A stretch of DNA of 46,545 nucleotides from an uncultured Ligilactobacillus sp. (lineage in GTDB: Bacteria; Bacillota; Bacilli; Lactobacillales; Lactobacillaceae): contig CAKPZY010000013.1 of NCBI GenBank assembly GCA_934215475.1, forward strand, positions 1-46,545, written 5' to 3'. A program made the position numbers and the translations under genes. Of this stretch, positions 8,612-17,528 are shown in pieces. Below the pieces are notes generated by a model. That model was not told where the DNA came from, did no database searches, and saw nothing but the letters and a program-made list of their open reading frames with translations. How positions within the stretch are numbered: position 1 is the stretch's first letter; each line of letters begins with the position of its first letter.

Positions 8612-8910
8612 ATAGTTCACAACCTCTCGTGCATATTTTCTTTACTAAACAATGATATGATAATCGGTTACATTGCGCCAAAATAAAAGCTTCTCGTGCC
8701 GACAAATTAAGAACAGCAGCTGCCCTCCTGACTTTCGCAACTGCAGTATAGTTGATAAGCAGCCAATTTTCGCCAAGATAAAGCAAGCCTACCGACAGTT
8801 GATCGATCACAAATCTTTTCTAGGGAGCATCCGTCCAACAAAAGGTGCCATTATGCAGGCCAGAAAAATCAAAATGGCAAATCCTAAGCTTTTAATAAAA
8901 ATAATGCTCG

Positions 8911-8949
8911 TGAAATAAATTTCATATGTTATAAAACTTCACATGAAAT
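8911..8949 (+). promoter_or_regulatory. operator-like inverted repeats upstream of the MFS promoter
   Basis: TGAAAT-AA-ATTTCA (8911-8924) is a perfect palindrome. Its right arm ATTTCAT also pairs with ATGAAAT at 8943-8949. The three half-sites end three bases before the -35 box, a usual place for a regulator. The protein that would bind is unknown. Confidence 0.4.
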
Positions 8950-8951
8950 CA

Positions 8952-8980
8952 TTGACAATAGGTGAGGGACTGCCTAGAAT
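8952..8980 (+). promoter_or_regulatory. sigma-A promoter of the MHS-family transporter
   Basis: TTGACA (8952-8957), 17-base spacer, TAGAAT (8975-8980). Transcription would begin near 8987, giving a leader of about 60 bases. Confidence 0.75.
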
Positions 8981-9048
8981 AAAGTTCAATATATATAAAA
9001 ATTTTTTTACTGAATGCGCTCAGCAAACTAGGAAAGGCGGATCACCTC

Positions 9049-10326
9049 ATGCAAGATTTCAATCAACGTCGGATCACCGCAAACATCATCAAAGGTTCAT
9101 TGGGGAACATGGTCGAATGGTTCGATTGGTATATTTACGCTTCATTTGAGGTTTACTTCGCCCATTCATTTTTTCCAGGGAGCAGTAGGCTCGCTGGGTT
9201 GATCAGCACAGCGGCTGTTTTTGCTGTTGGTTTTCTAATGCGCCCCTTTGGAAGTTTCATCATGGGAAAATACGCCGACATTAAAGGCCGGCGTTCAGCG
9301 CTGACTTTATCTGTCAGTATCATGGCTGCCGGCTCTTTTTTGATAGCTCTCATACCGGGTTACGCGTCTATTGGATTGGCCGCCCCGCTCCTACTGATAG
9401 TGATCAGAATGATCCAAGGCTTGTCACTGGGCGGTGAATATGGAATATCAGCCACTTATCTCTCAGAAATGGCCTCGGTTGATCGCCGCGGCTATTATGC
9501 TTCATTTCAGTACGTGACGTTGATCAGTGGACAGTTGTCTGCCCTAGCCGTCCAAATCGTCCTCCAGCTATTTTTAAACGAAAATGAATTGTTGGCCTGG
9601 GGGTGGAGGATACCATTTGTGATCGGTGCTCTTGGCGCTCTGCTGGTCTTGTATTTACGCTTATCGATGGATGAGACTAAACAATTTGAAGAGGCAGAAC
9701 AAGAAGTTTCTTCTCGTGGTTCCATTCGTGAATTATTCAAATATCCTGGCCAGGTTTTGACTGTAATAGGGTTAACCCTTGGTGGGACGATTGCCTTTTA
9801 TACTTATACAATTTATATGCAAAAGTATATGATCAACACTTTGGGCCTGCCCAACAGACTGGTCACAGCCATCAATTTTTTGGCCTTGCTGATTTTTATG
9901 GTTGCACAACCGTTATTTGGTTCGATCTCAGACAAAATCGGCCGCAAACCATTGCTATATTGGTTTGGCATTCTCGGGACCCTGTTAACTGTTCCCATTT
10001 TTTGGGGCTTAAAACATTTCGACAACCCAGTAGCGGCTTTCTTACTAATGCTGGCCGGGTTAACGATCGTGAGTGGGTATACATCGATCAACGCTATAGT
10101 GAAAGCGGAACTATTCCCAACCGAGATCCGTGCGTTAGGTGTCGGCTTCCCTTACGGCATAACCGTTGCTCTCTTTGGCGGGACCGTTGAATGGGTCGCC
10201 TTGTGGGCCAAGGACATCGGACATGAGACCTGGTTTTTCTACTACGTTTCCGTTGCGATCTTTATTAGCTTGCTCGTCTATATCCGGATGTTGGAAACTT
10301 CAAAAAACTCACGCCTAGATAAGTAA
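9049..10326 (+). CDS. MFS transporter, metabolite:H+ symporter (MHS) family
   Basis: A 425-residue 12-helix major facilitator. The opening IIKGSLGNMVEWFDWYIYASF is the hallmark of the MHS family (ProP, KgtP, ShiA, CitA). The loop 2-3 signature is GKYADIKGRRSAL and its repeat in the second half is GSISDKIGRKPLL. These carriers bring in organic acids, betaines or proline with protons; the exact substrate cannot be read. The ATG follows GGAAAGGCGG. A clear promoter lies upstream, and the divergent neighbour is the D-2-hydroxyacid dehydrogenase, which makes an organic-acid substrate attractive but unproved. Confidence 0.88.
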   Translation: MQDFNQRRITANIIKGSLGNMVEWFDWYIYASFEVYFAHSFFPGSSRLAGLISTAAVFAVGFLMRPFGSFIMGKYADIKGRRSALTLSVSIMAAGSFLIALIPGYASIGLAAPLLLIVIRMIQGLSLGGEYGISATYLSEMASVDRRGYYASFQYVTLISGQLSALAVQIVLQLFLNENELLAWGWRIPFVIGALGALLVLYLRLSMDETKQFEEAEQEVSSRGSIRELFKYPGQVLTVIGLTLGGTIAFYTYTIYMQKYMINTLGLPNRLVTAINFLALLIFMVAQPLFGSISDKIGRKPLLYWFGILGTLLTVPIFWGLKHFDNPVAAFLLMLAGLTIVSGYTSINAIVKAELFPTEIRALGVGFPYGITVALFGGTVEWVALWAKDIGHETWFFYYVSVAIFISLLVYIRMLETSKNSRLDK

Positions 10327-10723
10327 CACAAAATGTATAATACGGGTAAACATATCCTGCACCTGATTGATCCTGCCAAGATGGATGTACTTCGAAGAAC
10401 CTGGCGATTTGACCAATGATAATAATCAATTATCCTGGATAACTATCCAAAAAGGAGCTCCTCTAACAGTGGGGAACTTCATATTTTTTGAGAATTATGT
10501 TTAAATAAACATTTTTTGCAAACAAAAACTTTTAGCACTTTTAAGTTGCTAAACTTATGAAAAATTAGCCCTCTCTATTTAGCATACTTCCTGGCAAAAA
10601 TACCTACAACGTGATCCAGCGTTCCAATAAACGTCAAAAAATACGGTCAACTTGGATGTAACTTAAATTACACCCTAGCTGACCGTATTCTATATAATTT
10701 TTTTCGTTTTTATCTGTGACGCT
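10327..10723. other. convergent intergenic region
   Basis: About 400 bases between convergent genes. The right end holds the terminator of the oxidoreductase (10634-10688). An imperfect GGAGCTCC-centred hairpin near 10455-10475 could end the MFS transcript. No gene is seen. Confidence 0.4.
10634..10688 (-). terminator. intrinsic terminator (leftward)
   Basis: ATACGGTCA and TGACCGTAT are perfect outer arms, with a further inner pairing GATGTAA/TTACACC. T6 follows on the minus strand. It ends the GH3 - oxidoreductase transcript. Confidence 0.8.
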
Positions 10724-11659
10724 TTACTCAACTTTGATCACAATTTTCCCATGAGCATGGTTGCTTTCACTGCGTTCATGAGCACTGCGCAATCCTGCCG
10801 TCGACAAAGGGAAAATACTGTCGATCACAACTTTTAGTTCTCCATTAGTCGCCAATTTTGCCAACTGTTTTAATTCGGCACCATTTGTTTGCAGCCACCA
10901 ATCAGACGCCCTAGGATGCCCAGTTTGCTGCGCTTTGGTCGGTGCACCGGCAATGGTCACCAATTTACCAGTCGGCTTTAAAACTGCCAGCCCTTCAGTG
11001 ATCTGATCGATCGTATCAAATACCGCGTCATAATCATGTAAAATATCCGTGATCTTATTTTCGTGATAATCGATCACCTCATCAGCACCTAAATCCTTCA
11101 AAGCTTGTGTGCTTTGGCGGCTTGCCGTTGTTGCAACATAAGCACCTAGATGCTTGGCGATCTGGATGGCAAACATCCCAACTCCGCCGGCACCGGCCTG
11201 AATTAAGACCTTATCACCGCTGGTAACTTTTAACTGGTCTACTATTACCTGCCAGGCAGTCAAGCCAGCCAGAGGAACAGCAGCAGCTTCTTCAAATGAC
11301 AGCTTGTCCGGTTTTAACGCTAACTTATCAGCTTTGACAGCTGCATACTCGGCATATGTTCCACGTGTCCCATCTGGATACATATCTGGACGCGCAAACA
11401 CTTCATCACCCACTTTAAAATCTTGGACAGCGGAGCCTACTTTAGTGATCACCCCGGAAATGTCCCAGCCCAAAACGATCGGAAACTTCCAAGGAAATTT
11501 CTCTTGTAAATATCCTCGCCTAGTTTTCCAGTCGATCGGGTTAATACTGGTTGCCTTCGTTTTGATCAAAATCTCGTCTTGAGCTGGCTTAGGTACTGGG
11601 ATCTCGGCTTCGTGAAGTTCATCAGGGCTTCCATAACGGTCAATAACAATTGCTTTCAT
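10724..11659 (-). CDS. NADP-dependent oxidoreductase, MDR/quinone reductase type (zinc-free)
   Basis: A 311-residue medium-chain dehydrogenase/reductase. It begins MKAIVIDRYGSPDELHEAEIP, has the GroES-like fold (about residues 1-125), then the nucleotide-binding motif QAGAGGVGMFAIQIAKHLGA (about 145-164). The zinc-ligand cysteines of alcohol dehydrogenases are absent, which places it with quinone oxidoreductase / enone reductase members. The frame is open to 11695, but GGAGG lies eight bases before the ATG at 11659. It follows the GH3 gene by 32 bases and is probably co-transcribed with it. Substrate unknown. Confidence 0.85.
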   Translation of the reverse strand: MKAIVIDRYGSPDELHEAEIPVPKPAQDEILIKTKATSINPIDWKTRRGYLQEKFPWKFPIVLGWDISGVITKVGSAVQDFKVGDEVFARPDMYPDGTRGTYAEYAAVKADKLALKPDKLSFEEAAAVPLAGLTAWQVIVDQLKVTSGDKVLIQAGAGGVGMFAIQIAKHLGAYVATTASRQSTQALKDLGADEVIDYHENKITDILHDYDAVFDTIDQITEGLAVLKPTGKLVTIAGAPTKAQQTGHPRASDWWLQTNGAELKQLAKLATNGELKVVIDSIFPLSTAGLRSAHERSESNHAHGKIVIKVE

Positions 11660-11691
11660 GTAAAGGGCCTCCATTTCATTGATTCGGGTCA

Positions 11692-12837
11692 TCAATAATT
11701 ATCAGTCGTGCCGCTAACTTTGTGACCTATTTTTAACAAGTTTAAGCTGCGCTTCATCCGTAAAATACGGTAGATAGAATGATCGATCTGTTTTTCTGAC
11801 AAGTAACCTTTTTTGACTGCATTTTTGATGGCAGGTATCCCCGTTGCGTAATTATTGCTTAAAATCATGTCGTTGCCAGCTTTGACGGCCAAGACATCCG
11901 CAGAAACATTCTCTTTTTGAGCAAAATCCTTGATCGCACCCATACTAAGATCATCAGAAACTACTACTCCTTTGAAATGCAGCTCCTCCCGCAAAAGTCG
12001 GTGTATTCTTGGAGACAAAGAAGCGGGAAACCTGGGATCAATTTTGCGAGCGATAATATGTGCAACCATGATAGAATCGGCCCCGGCACGGATCCCTGCT
12101 TTAAAAGGCAAAAAATCGTCGCGCATAAATGCTGAGAGTGGTCGGGAAGTAGTTGCCAGGCCAGTGTGTGTATCCGCAGTTGACCCATAACCAGGAAAAT
12201 GTTTGAGCGTTGCCCCAACGTTTTCCCTTTGCATTCCGCGCACTGACCGCACAGCGTAAGCGGCAGTCTCTCCATAGCCTTGCCCTAATGTCCGGTCATA
12301 AATGAAGCTGTTATGATCTCCAGTCACATCCACGACTGGGCTAAAATTCCAGTTGACTCCTAATCCTCTTAATAACCGGGCTGTCTTGGCCGTCAGATCT
12401 TCATTGCCGTTTAAGCCATATTGCTGGTAAATTTGACTGGGAGATGGAAAAGTCTCAGCCCCTGTCAATTGCGGGCCTGCATTCAAGCGAGAAACGGTTC
12501 CGCCTTCTTGATCAGTCCCGATCAAAAGAGGAAGATCTGCGGCACGCTGGTACTCAGTCATCCTTTTAGTGAACGAAACGCGATCTTGCCCTGCAAAATC
12601 CTGAGCAAAAAGCACTATTCCTCCAAAATGATAGGTTTTTAAGTCTTCATCCAGCTCAACCGGATCGTTGGTGCTCGAAACAACATACATCTGCCCAATT
12701 TTTTCACTTAAGCTCATGTGCTGGATCTGCTGGCGTAATTGCCTATTCGTTGGGGAAGATGAACTCCCCCGGGCTTTAACGCTAATGGAAAGCATTGTAA
12801 AAATAGCGGTTATGAACAGCAGCATAAATCTCTTCAC
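11692..12837 (-). CDS. secreted glycoside hydrolase family 3, beta-N-acetylhexosaminidase type
   Basis: A 381-residue GH3 enzyme of the NagZ kind, which removes terminal GlcNAc from wall fragments or glycans. A Sec signal peptide is visible (KRFMLLFITAIFTMLSISVKA, then a Ser-rich linker), so unlike Gram-negative NagZ it acts outside the membrane. The His-Asp dyad loop typical of NagZ reads KHFPGYGSTADTHTG (about residues 208-222) and the nucleophile Asp lies in VVSDDLSMGAI. GTDQEGGTVSRL is also conserved. The start is a GTG after AAAGGGG. The oxidoreductase gene follows in the same direction. Confidence 0.87.
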   Translation of the reverse strand: MKRFMLLFITAIFTMLSISVKARGSSSSPTNRQLRQQIQHMSLSEKIGQMYVVSSTNDPVELDEDLKTYHFGGIVLFAQDFAGQDRVSFTKRMTEYQRAADLPLLIGTDQEGGTVSRLNAGPQLTGAETFPSPSQIYQQYGLNGNEDLTAKTARLLRGLGVNWNFSPVVDVTGDHNSFIYDRTLGQGYGETAAYAVRSVRGMQRENVGATLKHFPGYGSTADTHTGLATTSRPLSAFMRDDFLPFKAGIRAGADSIMVAHIIARKIDPRFPASLSPRIHRLLREELHFKGVVVSDDLSMGAIKDFAQKENVSADVLAVKAGNDMILSNNYATGIPAIKNAVKKGYLSEKQIDHSIYRILRMKRSLNLLKIGHKVSGTTDNY

Positions 12838-12933
12838 TTTAAATTCCCCTTTGTTTGCTACGCATCCATAATAACAAACATCGCCAAGTGATAGAAATCA
12901 TTAGATTTTAGTAGGAGCGCTGGCTTCAAGCCA

Positions 12934-12963
12934 ATAAAAAAGAAGTGGGCCGCATGCCCGCTC
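12934..12963 (-). terminator. probable intrinsic terminator (leftward)
   Basis: GAGCGGGC pairs with GCCCACTT (one mismatch, one wobble) and T6 follows on the minus strand. It would end the MFS - HAD transcript before the GH3 promoter. Confidence 0.6.
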
Positions 12964-13051
12964 CTATATGTACCGCAGTAATTCACTTGAAAAGGTTTAT
13001 TACTATTTGTGACACTAAGCTCTTCAAAAGGCGAAATGTTGCTCAATTTAT

Positions 13052-13681
13052 TTACAAAGCCCTTATGATATCTGCTGGTGAATCCAATAACAGTGGGTCC
13101 GATTTGAAATGATCCTTTGTACCGGTGCCCCATAATGCACCGCCAAATGAAACACCTGCATTTAAGGCAGCCTGTTCATCGGTGTCTGCATCACCAATAT
13201 AAAATGCCTCATCTCGCCGATACCCCAATTTATTTAGAGCAAATTCGATCGGTTCACCCGCAGGTTTAGGCTTTTTGGTATCACTGGACGTTACGACTAA
13301 CGCCATCTCTTGGAACCACCAGAAAGACTGGAGATTTTCTTGTGCATCCTCTTTTGTCCTCGAGGTGACGATCCCTAGTTTGATCTCTGGTTGTTTCAAC
13401 AAGTGCTGAAACATTTCATCCACCTTTGGATAATCTTCCGGTTGTAACGCGGTTCGTTTTGCTGCCGCATTATGTTCAGTGTTCCAATCATCGACTCGGA
13501 ACTCAGGGATCTTAAAATACTTCACTTCTTGTTCGTCCGTCATGGTAAAGGCTTTGTAGAGTTGAGCTTCGTTTGCCTCTCTGCCAAATTTTGGTAAAAT
13601 TATTTGCATGATCTTAGCGTAAGACGGGAAACTGTTAACCAAAGTACCATCTACATCAAATAAAATCAGTTTCTTTTTCAT
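13052..13681 (-). CDS. HAD-family hydrolase (phosphoglycolate phosphatase-like)
   Basis: A 209-residue haloacid dehalogenase superfamily phosphatase with a helical cap. Motif I is LFDVDGTLVNS (about residues 6-16, nucleophile Asp). Motif II lies in GIVTSRTKED. The motif III lysine is in KKPKPAGEP, and motif IV is YIGDADTDEQAA. Substrates of this group are small phosphorylated metabolites and cannot be predicted here. GAGGGAG lies before the ATG at 13681, so the longer reading to 13699 is rejected. The gene follows the MFS exporter by 24 bases, in one operon. Confidence 0.85.
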   Translation of the reverse strand: MKKKLILFDVDGTLVNSFPSYAKIMQIILPKFGREANEAQLYKAFTMTDEQEVKYFKIPEFRVDDWNTEHNAAAKRTALQPEDYPKVDEMFQHLLKQPEIKLGIVTSRTKEDAQENLQSFWWFQEMALVVTSSDTKKPKPAGEPIEFALNKLGYRRDEAFYIGDADTDEQAALNAGVSFGGALWGTGTKDHFKSDPLLLDSPADIIRAL

Positions 13682-13705
13682 TGTTAAATGCTCCCTCAAA
13701 TAATG

Positions 13706-14947
13706 TTAGGCCCGATCGACCCGATAGGCCCAAGTAACCGCACCAAAATTGATGATCACCAATAAAGTTGTCATTAAAAAGACATACCTGTAATCTAAAA
13801 TTCCCGCTGTACCGGAGGCCAACATAGGACCAATCACTGAGCCGATTGCTTGAAAGGATTGGTTATAACTAAAGATCCGGCTCACAGCATTGGCTGGTGT
13901 ATTGAGCGACATCACTGTTTGTGTGACTGGCATTAAGGCGGCATCTGCAATACCTACAAAGAAACGGAGGATCCCCAAAACAACCACTGTCTGAACAAAA
14001 TACATTGGGAAAAACAAGACACCCGACAAAATCAATCCGGCTAACAAGACCCTCTGTGCACCAATATGGTCGCTCAGCTGCCCCAAACGTGAAGCCGCCA
14101 GCAGTGTTGCAATACCAGGCAAAGCAGCAACGACTCCGCTCGCGAACGCAACATTGCCATGCCCATGCATTAATTGGCGCACAAAGAGGCTAATGATGGG
14201 GTTGATCGAATTGGTGGCAGCCTGGATCAGCATCGATGAAATAAACATGGCCCAAACGATATGGATCTTCTTTATCCCTGCAAAAGCACTTTTTCTTGCC
14301 TCTTTATCATCCGCTGGCATCGGAATGAAGTTTTCCTTGACACCAAAAAACGTCACAAAAGTCGCAACCAACATTAATAGCCCAAAAGCAAAAAACGGGA
14401 TCCGATATCCCCAGAAACCAGCGATCGCCCCACCAAAAATTGGCCCGACCAGCTGGCCCCCTACTGCACCGGTCGTCAATATTCCCATTGTTTTTCCGCT
14501 GGATTCCCGCGGAACTTCACTCGCAATCAAGGCATAAGCATTATTGATATAACCAGAAAAACCACCTTGGATCAACCGTAAGAGGATCAATATCCACACG
14601 TTTGGTGAAAAACCAGTGAGAGTCGCCGTAATCGTCATCCCGATCGACGCCCGCAAGAGCATGGGTTTGCGCCCTGTTTTATCTGCTAGCTTCCCCCACA
14701 AAGGAGACACAATAGCCTGGCTTAAGAACACACTCGAAAAAGCCAACCCTGAATATAAGCTCAGTTCCCATTTAGGAAAATTTCCCATGGTACTGATAAA
14801 CAAGGGTAAGAAAGGCATACTCATGCTTGCCCCTGCTCCAGTCGCAAAATTTCCTATCCATAAACCATACACATTCTTTTGCCATTGTGCCAACTGTTTC
14901 TTCTTTGTCATTTTTACTACAAATGCCTGGCTTTCTTCATTTTTCAA
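13706..14947 (-). CDS. MFS drug exporter (DHA1 / MdtG-like)
   Basis: A protein of up to 413 residues with 12 predicted helices. Motif A between helices 2 and 3 is GKLADKTGRKPMLLRAS. The fifth-helix antiporter motif C appears as GAVGGQLVGPIFGGAIAG, which is typical of proton-driven drug exporters rather than importers. Two in-frame ATGs compete, at 14947 and 14911. The second gives MTKKKQLAQWQKNVYG, which reads like a normal family start, but neither has a strong ribosome site, so the longer form is listed. A HAD phosphatase gene follows closely. Substrate not predictable. Confidence 0.85.
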   Translation of the reverse strand: MKNEESQAFVVKMTKKKQLAQWQKNVYGLWIGNFATGAGASMSMPFLPLFISTMGNFPKWELSLYSGLAFSSVFLSQAIVSPLWGKLADKTGRKPMLLRASIGMTITATLTGFSPNVWILILLRLIQGGFSGYINNAYALIASEVPRESSGKTMGILTTGAVGGQLVGPIFGGAIAGFWGYRIPFFAFGLLMLVATFVTFFGVKENFIPMPADDKEARKSAFAGIKKIHIVWAMFISSMLIQAATNSINPIISLFVRQLMHGHGNVAFASGVVAALPGIATLLAASRLGQLSDHIGAQRVLLAGLILSGVLFFPMYFVQTVVVLGILRFFVGIADAALMPVTQTVMSLNTPANAVSRIFSYNQSFQAIGSVIGPMLASGTAGILDYRYVFLMTTLLVIINFGAVTWAYRVDRA

Positions 14948-15044
14948 CTTTTTTTACTGTTTGACCACATAATAACGACAGCCGTGAGTTGAACCGCGTC
15001 TGTCTTATCTTTAAAAAATGTAAATATGTGTAACCTTGCCTAAT

Positions 15045-15506
15045 TTAAAACTCCTCATGAAAATGTCGGGCTGTCGCTTTGATCATGTCCATATTTTGTT
15101 TGTTCAAAAGCGGCGGCAAACTTTCAAAAGAAAAGTACTTCAAACTAAGAGTCTCATCTGTTTGTTCCTGCAATAATCCGCCACCGGCCGGTTCAACGAG
15201 GTACAGCCGACTAATGACCTGTGCCTGATCGCCATTAGGATATGTAGTAAAGCCCTGTTCAAAAGTACCCAACATATCAATAACCTCGATCTCCAGACCA
15301 CTGTCCTCTTTCATTTCTCGATCCAACGTCTCCAAAAAGGTTTCCCCGTACTCCATGTAGCCGCCTGGCAGACTCCAATTATGAGTATCAGTCCGCTCTT
15401 GTAATAATATTTTGTGGTCGTCGTCCACGACCGCGCCCGCAACAGCATTTAGGATGATCGGCATATTACCAACCTTACTGCGAATATCTTTAATATAATT
15501 ACTCAT
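15045..15506 (-). CDS. Nudix hydrolase
   Basis: A 153-residue Nudix protein that hydrolyses a nucleoside diphosphate linked to another moiety. The Nudix box reads GYMEYGETFLETLD then REMKEDSGLEI (about residues 46-70). It fits G-x5-E-x7-RE-U-x-E-E-x-G-U, with Asp replacing one of the paired Glu, which often still binds metal. The ATG at 15506 is preferred over the GTG three codons upstream because GGGTGA lies just before it. It stands alone on the minus strand. Substrate unassigned. Confidence 0.85.
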   Translation of the reverse strand: MSNYIKDIRSKVGNMPIILNAVAGAVVDDDHKILLQERTDTHNWSLPGGYMEYGETFLETLDREMKEDSGLEIEVIDMLGTFEQGFTTYPNGDQAQVISRLYLVEPAGGGLLQEQTDETLSLKYFSFESLPPLLNKQNMDMIKATARHFHEEF

Positions 15507-15676
15507 GTTGTTCACCCATCTTAGCTGATTATTAATAATTTTGATTCAAGTCTACTTTACAATAATTCACCAAAAATAGCATTGAAAGTTTCACAAAATT
15601 GAAAAGCCAGTTTGCTATCTGACCCCAATCACATTTGTCAATTTCAAAAGTCACTGCTTTCCTAAACTCAAATTTC

Positions 15677-15809
15677 CTACTCACGAAGCGCTAATATTTC
15701 TAAAAGTTCTGCGGATCCATTCATTCGTCTCCATTCAGTCGCCAAAAAAGCCCTCGATGCTTTAAAAAACACTTCATCACGCACCAAAGGCTTACTTATA
15801 CTGTTCCAT
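15677..15809 (-). pseudogene. possible frameshifted small gene downstream of the HTH gene
   Basis: An ATG at 15809 reads MEQYK and then a stop. The next frame, from about 15796 to the stop at 15677-15679, encodes a protein-like stretch (VRDEVFFKASRAFLATEW, then RRMNGSAELLEILALRE) with helical periodicity. A one-base shift would join them into a protein of about 44 residues lying 18 bases after the HTH gene. It may be a broken gene, a genuine 35-residue ORF from GTG 15784, or chance. No strong ribosome site is seen. Confidence 0.35.
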
Positions 15810-15827
15810 TTTCAAAACTGAATAGTC

Positions 15828-16034
15828 CTAGTTGTTGACTAGTGCCATATTTTTGGCTTCGTTAATAGCCGCAAAAACTTGCTCACGATCCTGCGGGCTT
15901 AATGGCTTTGTCAGCAAAGTTGAAAACCCGCTGAAACTTAATCCCAGCATATCAGCAACAAAATACTGGCTGACATTGCTTTCTGCAATCTTTCTTCTAA
16001 CATCTTCATTTGGTAACCCTCTTACGTCTGACAT
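15828..16034 (-). CDS. small helix-turn-helix DNA-binding protein, 68 aa
   Basis: A 68-residue protein whose centre fits a lambda-repressor/XRE-like helix-turn-helix: IAESNVSQYFVADMLGLS is helix 1 to 2, and FSGFSTLLTKPLS is the turn and recognition helix. A last helix, DREQVFAAINEAKNM, follows. No second domain is present. It resembles small phage- or plasmid-type regulators, but no phage genes are nearby. The ATG has a strong AGGAGGG site. A probable frameshifted short gene follows at 15677-15809. Confidence 0.65.
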   Translation of the reverse strand: MSDVRGLPNEDVRRKIAESNVSQYFVADMLGLSFSGFSTLLTKPLSPQDREQVFAAINEAKNMALVNN

Positions 16035-16399
16035 AAAAAGCCCTCCTTTAGATGAATCGGAAACGGGGAACCATTACTTCCCGAATCCATAAACAACTGT
16101 AACAAAAAATGAGGGCATTAATCAATCTTCATGTTTATAGAAAATGGGGCCCAAACAATAACTTGCAAGAGTTTCCTTAACCAGTCATCTGCCTTTACCG
16201 ATCCGTTTTAGTCGTATACCTAATTGCGGGGTTACCCGGTTTTACCTAGGGTTGAGTTTGCACATTATTTATCCACTAAAAAACCTTGATGATAATGTGG
16301 TGAACACGTTTTTGCAGCTTAAATTAAAACTGAATTCATCAATTATTTTTCTTATGTATGTGGACACAATTTATACTGCAAATCCCCGGCTCAACCATT
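16035..16399. other. gene-free region upstream of the HTH gene
   Basis: About 365 bases. It must carry the promoter of the HTH gene and the end of the asparaginase transcript. No terminator, repeat or RNA could be supported. Confidence 0.4.
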
Positions 16400-17344
16400 T
16401 TATGGCTTGATACTTGTATAATAGTTTTTTATCCACTCCTTCGTTGCTTGGCAGACCTTAACCTGATGTTGTTCTTCAGGGACAGCTAAATACAATGCCG
16501 GAGCTTTTTTGCCGGTGGCCACAGCAAATTGAAATTCTACATTCGTAGCACACGCATAATTTCCTTGATTATCCAGTGCAACATAAGAAAATTCTCCAAC
16601 CCGCCCGTTTCTTTGCTTTAAAAGATCAACAAAATTATACACGCATTTATTTAAAGCCTCCTGCACGGAATAACCCGCCTGCATTAACCGCAAGGTTTCA
16701 AAACAGAGGGGACGTTTCATAAGATCCTCACCCAATCCAGTCGCTGCCGCTCCCCCGATCTTGCTGTCTACATAATACCCATTTCCGGGTTGCGGAGAAT
16801 CTCCCACTCGGCCAGGATGCTTCATAAAAAGTCCGGATGTTGAGGTGCCAACAGACATAGTGCCTGTCTGATCTAAAGCAACCATACAAACTGTGTCGTG
16901 GCCATCATAGGGCGTCAGGTTTCCCGTCTTGCCAGCTTCTCGCTTCTTTTGTTCCCACAAAACTTTGGCCGGTTGAGTCAACATTTTTTTGGCAGGAAAA
17001 CCTTGTTCATGCGCATATGTCTGCGCACCTTCACCAACTAAAAAGTTATTAACCCTCTCCTTGCTCAAGCGCTTGCTGACTTGGATAGGATTTGCGATAT
17101 CCTTTACTCCGGCAACCGCACCAATCTGAAATGTATCTCCGTCCATAAAAGCGGAATCCATTTCCAGTTCGCCAGCAAAATTAGGGAGTCCGCCAAAACC
17201 AACAGATCTAAAGCGAGGATAATCTTCAACTGCCTTGATTGCTTCTTCAACTGAAATACCGCTTGAGATGCCTTTTTTTAATAAGGGGACCGCTTTTTTG
17301 ATCCCCATAGTCGCCATCGGCCACGTACCAATGATACCATACAT
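16400..17344 (-). CDS. N(4)-(beta-N-acetylglucosaminyl)-L-asparaginase-like Ntn hydrolase
   Basis: A 314-residue isoaspartyl peptidase/asparaginase-2 family enzyme, made as a precursor that cuts itself to expose a threonine. The cleavage site is DGHD-TVCMVALD, with Thr151 as the new N-terminal nucleophile; the HDT signature fits the glycosylasparaginase branch. Downstream GTSTSGLFMKHPGRVGDSPQPG carries the substrate-binding Arg and Asp. Members split GlcNAc-Asn or hydrolyse isoaspartyl or asparagine substrates. No signal peptide is present, so it acts in the cytoplasm on imported material. The ATG follows AGGAGG with nine-base spacing. Confidence 0.85.
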   Translation of the reverse strand: MYGIIGTWPMATMGIKKAVPLLKKGISSGISVEEAIKAVEDYPRFRSVGFGGLPNFAGELEMDSAFMDGDTFQIGAVAGVKDIANPIQVSKRLSKERVNNFLVGEGAQTYAHEQGFPAKKMLTQPAKVLWEQKKREAGKTGNLTPYDGHDTVCMVALDQTGTMSVGTSTSGLFMKHPGRVGDSPQPGNGYYVDSKIGGAAATGLGEDLMKRPLCFETLRLMQAGYSVQEALNKCVYNFVDLLKQRNGRVGEFSYVALDNQGNYACATNVEFQFAVATGKKAPALYLAVPEEQHQVKVCQATKEWIKNYYTSIKP

Positions 17345-17452
17345 TGCCTCACACCTCCTTTTCTCATATAGGCCATAATTTATTAGAAGAATATTATAAA
17401 GTCAAATTATTAAAGTCCCTTTTTAGTCGCTAGGTTCACTATGGTTGAAGTC

Positions 17453-17483
17453 CAAAAAAAGAATGTCCACTTAAGATACATTC
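17453..17483 (-). terminator. probable intrinsic terminator after the epimerase gene
   Basis: GAATGT and ACATTC form a short six-base stem; T7 follows on the minus strand. Confidence 0.55.
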
Positions 17484-17528
17484 CCTTTATTTCTTGCTTT
17501 ATGGTTTTATACGTGTTCCTCAAAGTTT

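Larger units (their letters stand above)
8621..9048. other. divergent intergenic region with a possible gene remnant
   Basis: Between the leftward hydroxyacid dehydrogenase and the rightward MFS gene. The right part holds the MFS promoter and an operator-like cluster. On the minus strand 8807-8938 is open without a usable start and encodes a hydrophobic helix (GFAILIFLACIMAPFVGRML) ending in a basic tail. It may be the worn end of a membrane protein gene. The frame 8673-8918 on the plus strand shows no family resemblance. Confidence 0.35.

Noticed and set aside
8568..8918. Open frames of about 80 codons on both strands upstream of the hydroxyacid dehydrogenase
   Set aside because: No ribosome sites, composition unlike the neighbouring proteins, and overlap with promoter elements.
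12858..13133. 91-codon minus-strand frame overlapping the end of the HAD gene
   Set aside because: It runs through the HAD stop and a terminator-like hairpin and has no ribosome site or protein-like pattern.
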